From Desulfobacterales bacterium (GTDB lineage Bacteria > Desulfobacterota > Desulfobacteria > Desulfobacterales > UBA2174_A): 13,767 nucleotides of DNA. The notes under the pieces are model-generated. The model made no database searches. It saw only the letters and a list, made by a program, of their open reading frames with translations, and was not told the origin of the DNA. The stretch spans positions 1-13,767 of the forward strand of contig JALOPD010000093.1 of assembly GCA_025454075.1 (NCBI GenBank), read 5' to 3'. Below, piece by piece: positions 13,329 to 13,767 of the stretch (position 1 is the stretch's first letter; the number at the start of each line of letters is the position of its first letter). A program made the translations under genes and the position numbers.

Positions 13329-13767
13329 ATTTGCTCTTCTGCGGAGCGGCTTTCAGGCCGGCCAACACCTTTTCGGGCAGGGCCGGCAGATGCGTGATGC
13401 GCACGCCGGTGGCGTTCTTGATGGCATTGACCACCGCCACGTGGGACGAGGTCAGCGGCAGTTCCCCGACGCCGGCGGCGCCGAAGGGGCCGTGCTCCCG
13501 CGGGTTTTCGAAATAGTGGATCTCGATCGCGTCGGGGATGTCGTTGATGTAGGGAAGGCCGCAGGCCGCGAGCGTCGTGTGCTTCTTGAGGTCCTCGAAG
13601 TCCTCGGACAGCGCCAGGCCGATGCCCTGGGCGACCCCGCCGAAGATCTGTCCGTCCACGGCCAGCTTGTTGTTGATCTTGCCGACGTCGGCCATGACCG
13701 TGTACTTGTCCACCTGGGTCTTGCCGCTCTGCGTGTCCACGGTCACCTCGGCCATGAAGACGCCGTA
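13327..13767 (-). CDS. mop: Mop-type molybdenum aldehyde oxidoreductase (xanthine oxidase family), C-terminal end
   Basis: Only the last 146 residues are in the window; the gene continues past the right edge. Mop enzymes oxidise aldehydes to carboxylates at a molybdopterin-cytosine-dinucleotide Mo centre, passing electrons through two [2Fe-2S] clusters. The visible part has the large-subunit block KINNKLAVDGQIFGGVAQGI, GLPYINDIPDA and PFGAAGVGELPLTSSHVAVV. The Glu of GVGEL corresponds to the catalytic base of Desulfovibrio gigas Mop (Glu869 as I recall). The protein is expected to be about 900 residues with [2Fe-2S] domains at the front, which cannot be checked here. The downstream genes on the same strand include the XdhC-family and MocA-like maturation proteins expected for this enzyme class. 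Confidence 0.9.
   Translation of the reverse strand, partial: YGVFMAEVTVDTQSGKTQVDKYTVMADVGKINNKLAVDGQIFGGVAQGIGLALSEDFEDLKKHTTLAACGLPYINDIPDAIEIHYFENPREHGPFGAAGVGELPLTSSHVAVVNAIKNATGVRITHLPALPEKVLAGLKAAPQKSK

Noticed and set aside
1..13767. CRISPR arrays, insertion sequences, tRNA or rRNA genes, att sites
   Set aside because: No spaced direct repeats, transposase-like proteins, terminal inverted repeats or structural RNA sequences were seen on reading either strand.

Overview
This window looks like chromosomal DNA of a high-GC anaerobe, most likely a sulfate-reducing or related Desulfobacterota bacterium. That is inferred from gene content: a Mop-type molybdenum aldehyde oxidoreductase next to a gene set that I recall from Desulfovibrio vulgaris as the DVU_1551-DVU_1558 families, together with an FmdE-family protein, Fe-S flavoproteins of heterodisulfide-reductase type, and molybdopterin enzymes. 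No taxonomic search was possible. Every gene I can support lies on the minus strand. The many long plus-strand frames are GC-driven shadows.

In transcription order (right to left), the first block is 13767-4616. The C-terminus of the aldehyde oxidoreductase Mop is followed by a 102-base gap with two hairpins. Then come eight genes that overlap one another by one or four bases: a multi-cluster Fe-S flavoprotein, a 70-residue CxxC zinc-ribbon protein, a SAM methyltransferase (TrsM), a C-GCAxxG-C-C protein, a Tes-like radical SAM protein (TrsS), a PaaK-like AMP-forming CoA ligase, an XdhC/CoxI-family protein, and a MobA/MocA-like nucleotidyltransferase fused to an HD domain. The last two are the kind of proteins that mature molybdenum hydroxylases. 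The others form a conserved but, to my knowledge, functionally uncharacterised pathway. My reading is that the operon builds or services a special feature of Mop (a modified cofactor, an electron-transfer chain or a substrate-processing branch). This is the most interesting part of the window.

The second block is 4481-593. A stand-alone ModE-type DNA-binding protein is followed by a good sigma70-like promoter with a ModE-like half-site just upstream of its -35 box. The promoter leads into an FmdE-family gene and, 12 bases later, a cytoplasmic molybdopterin oxidoreductase of the polysulfide/thiosulfate-reductase superfamily. That oxidoreductase is broken by an out-of-frame loss near 1619. Directly after it is a remnant of a formate-dehydrogenase-like gene: it has the N-terminal [2Fe-2S] domain and the C-terminal molybdopterin domain, but no catalytic middle and no start codon. 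These lesions may be real gene decay or an assembly problem confined to about 600-1650.

The third block (367-1) is the N-terminal part of an L-glutamate gamma-semialdehyde (1-pyrroline-5-carboxylate) dehydrogenase, which runs off the left edge and appears unrelated to the molybdenum genes.
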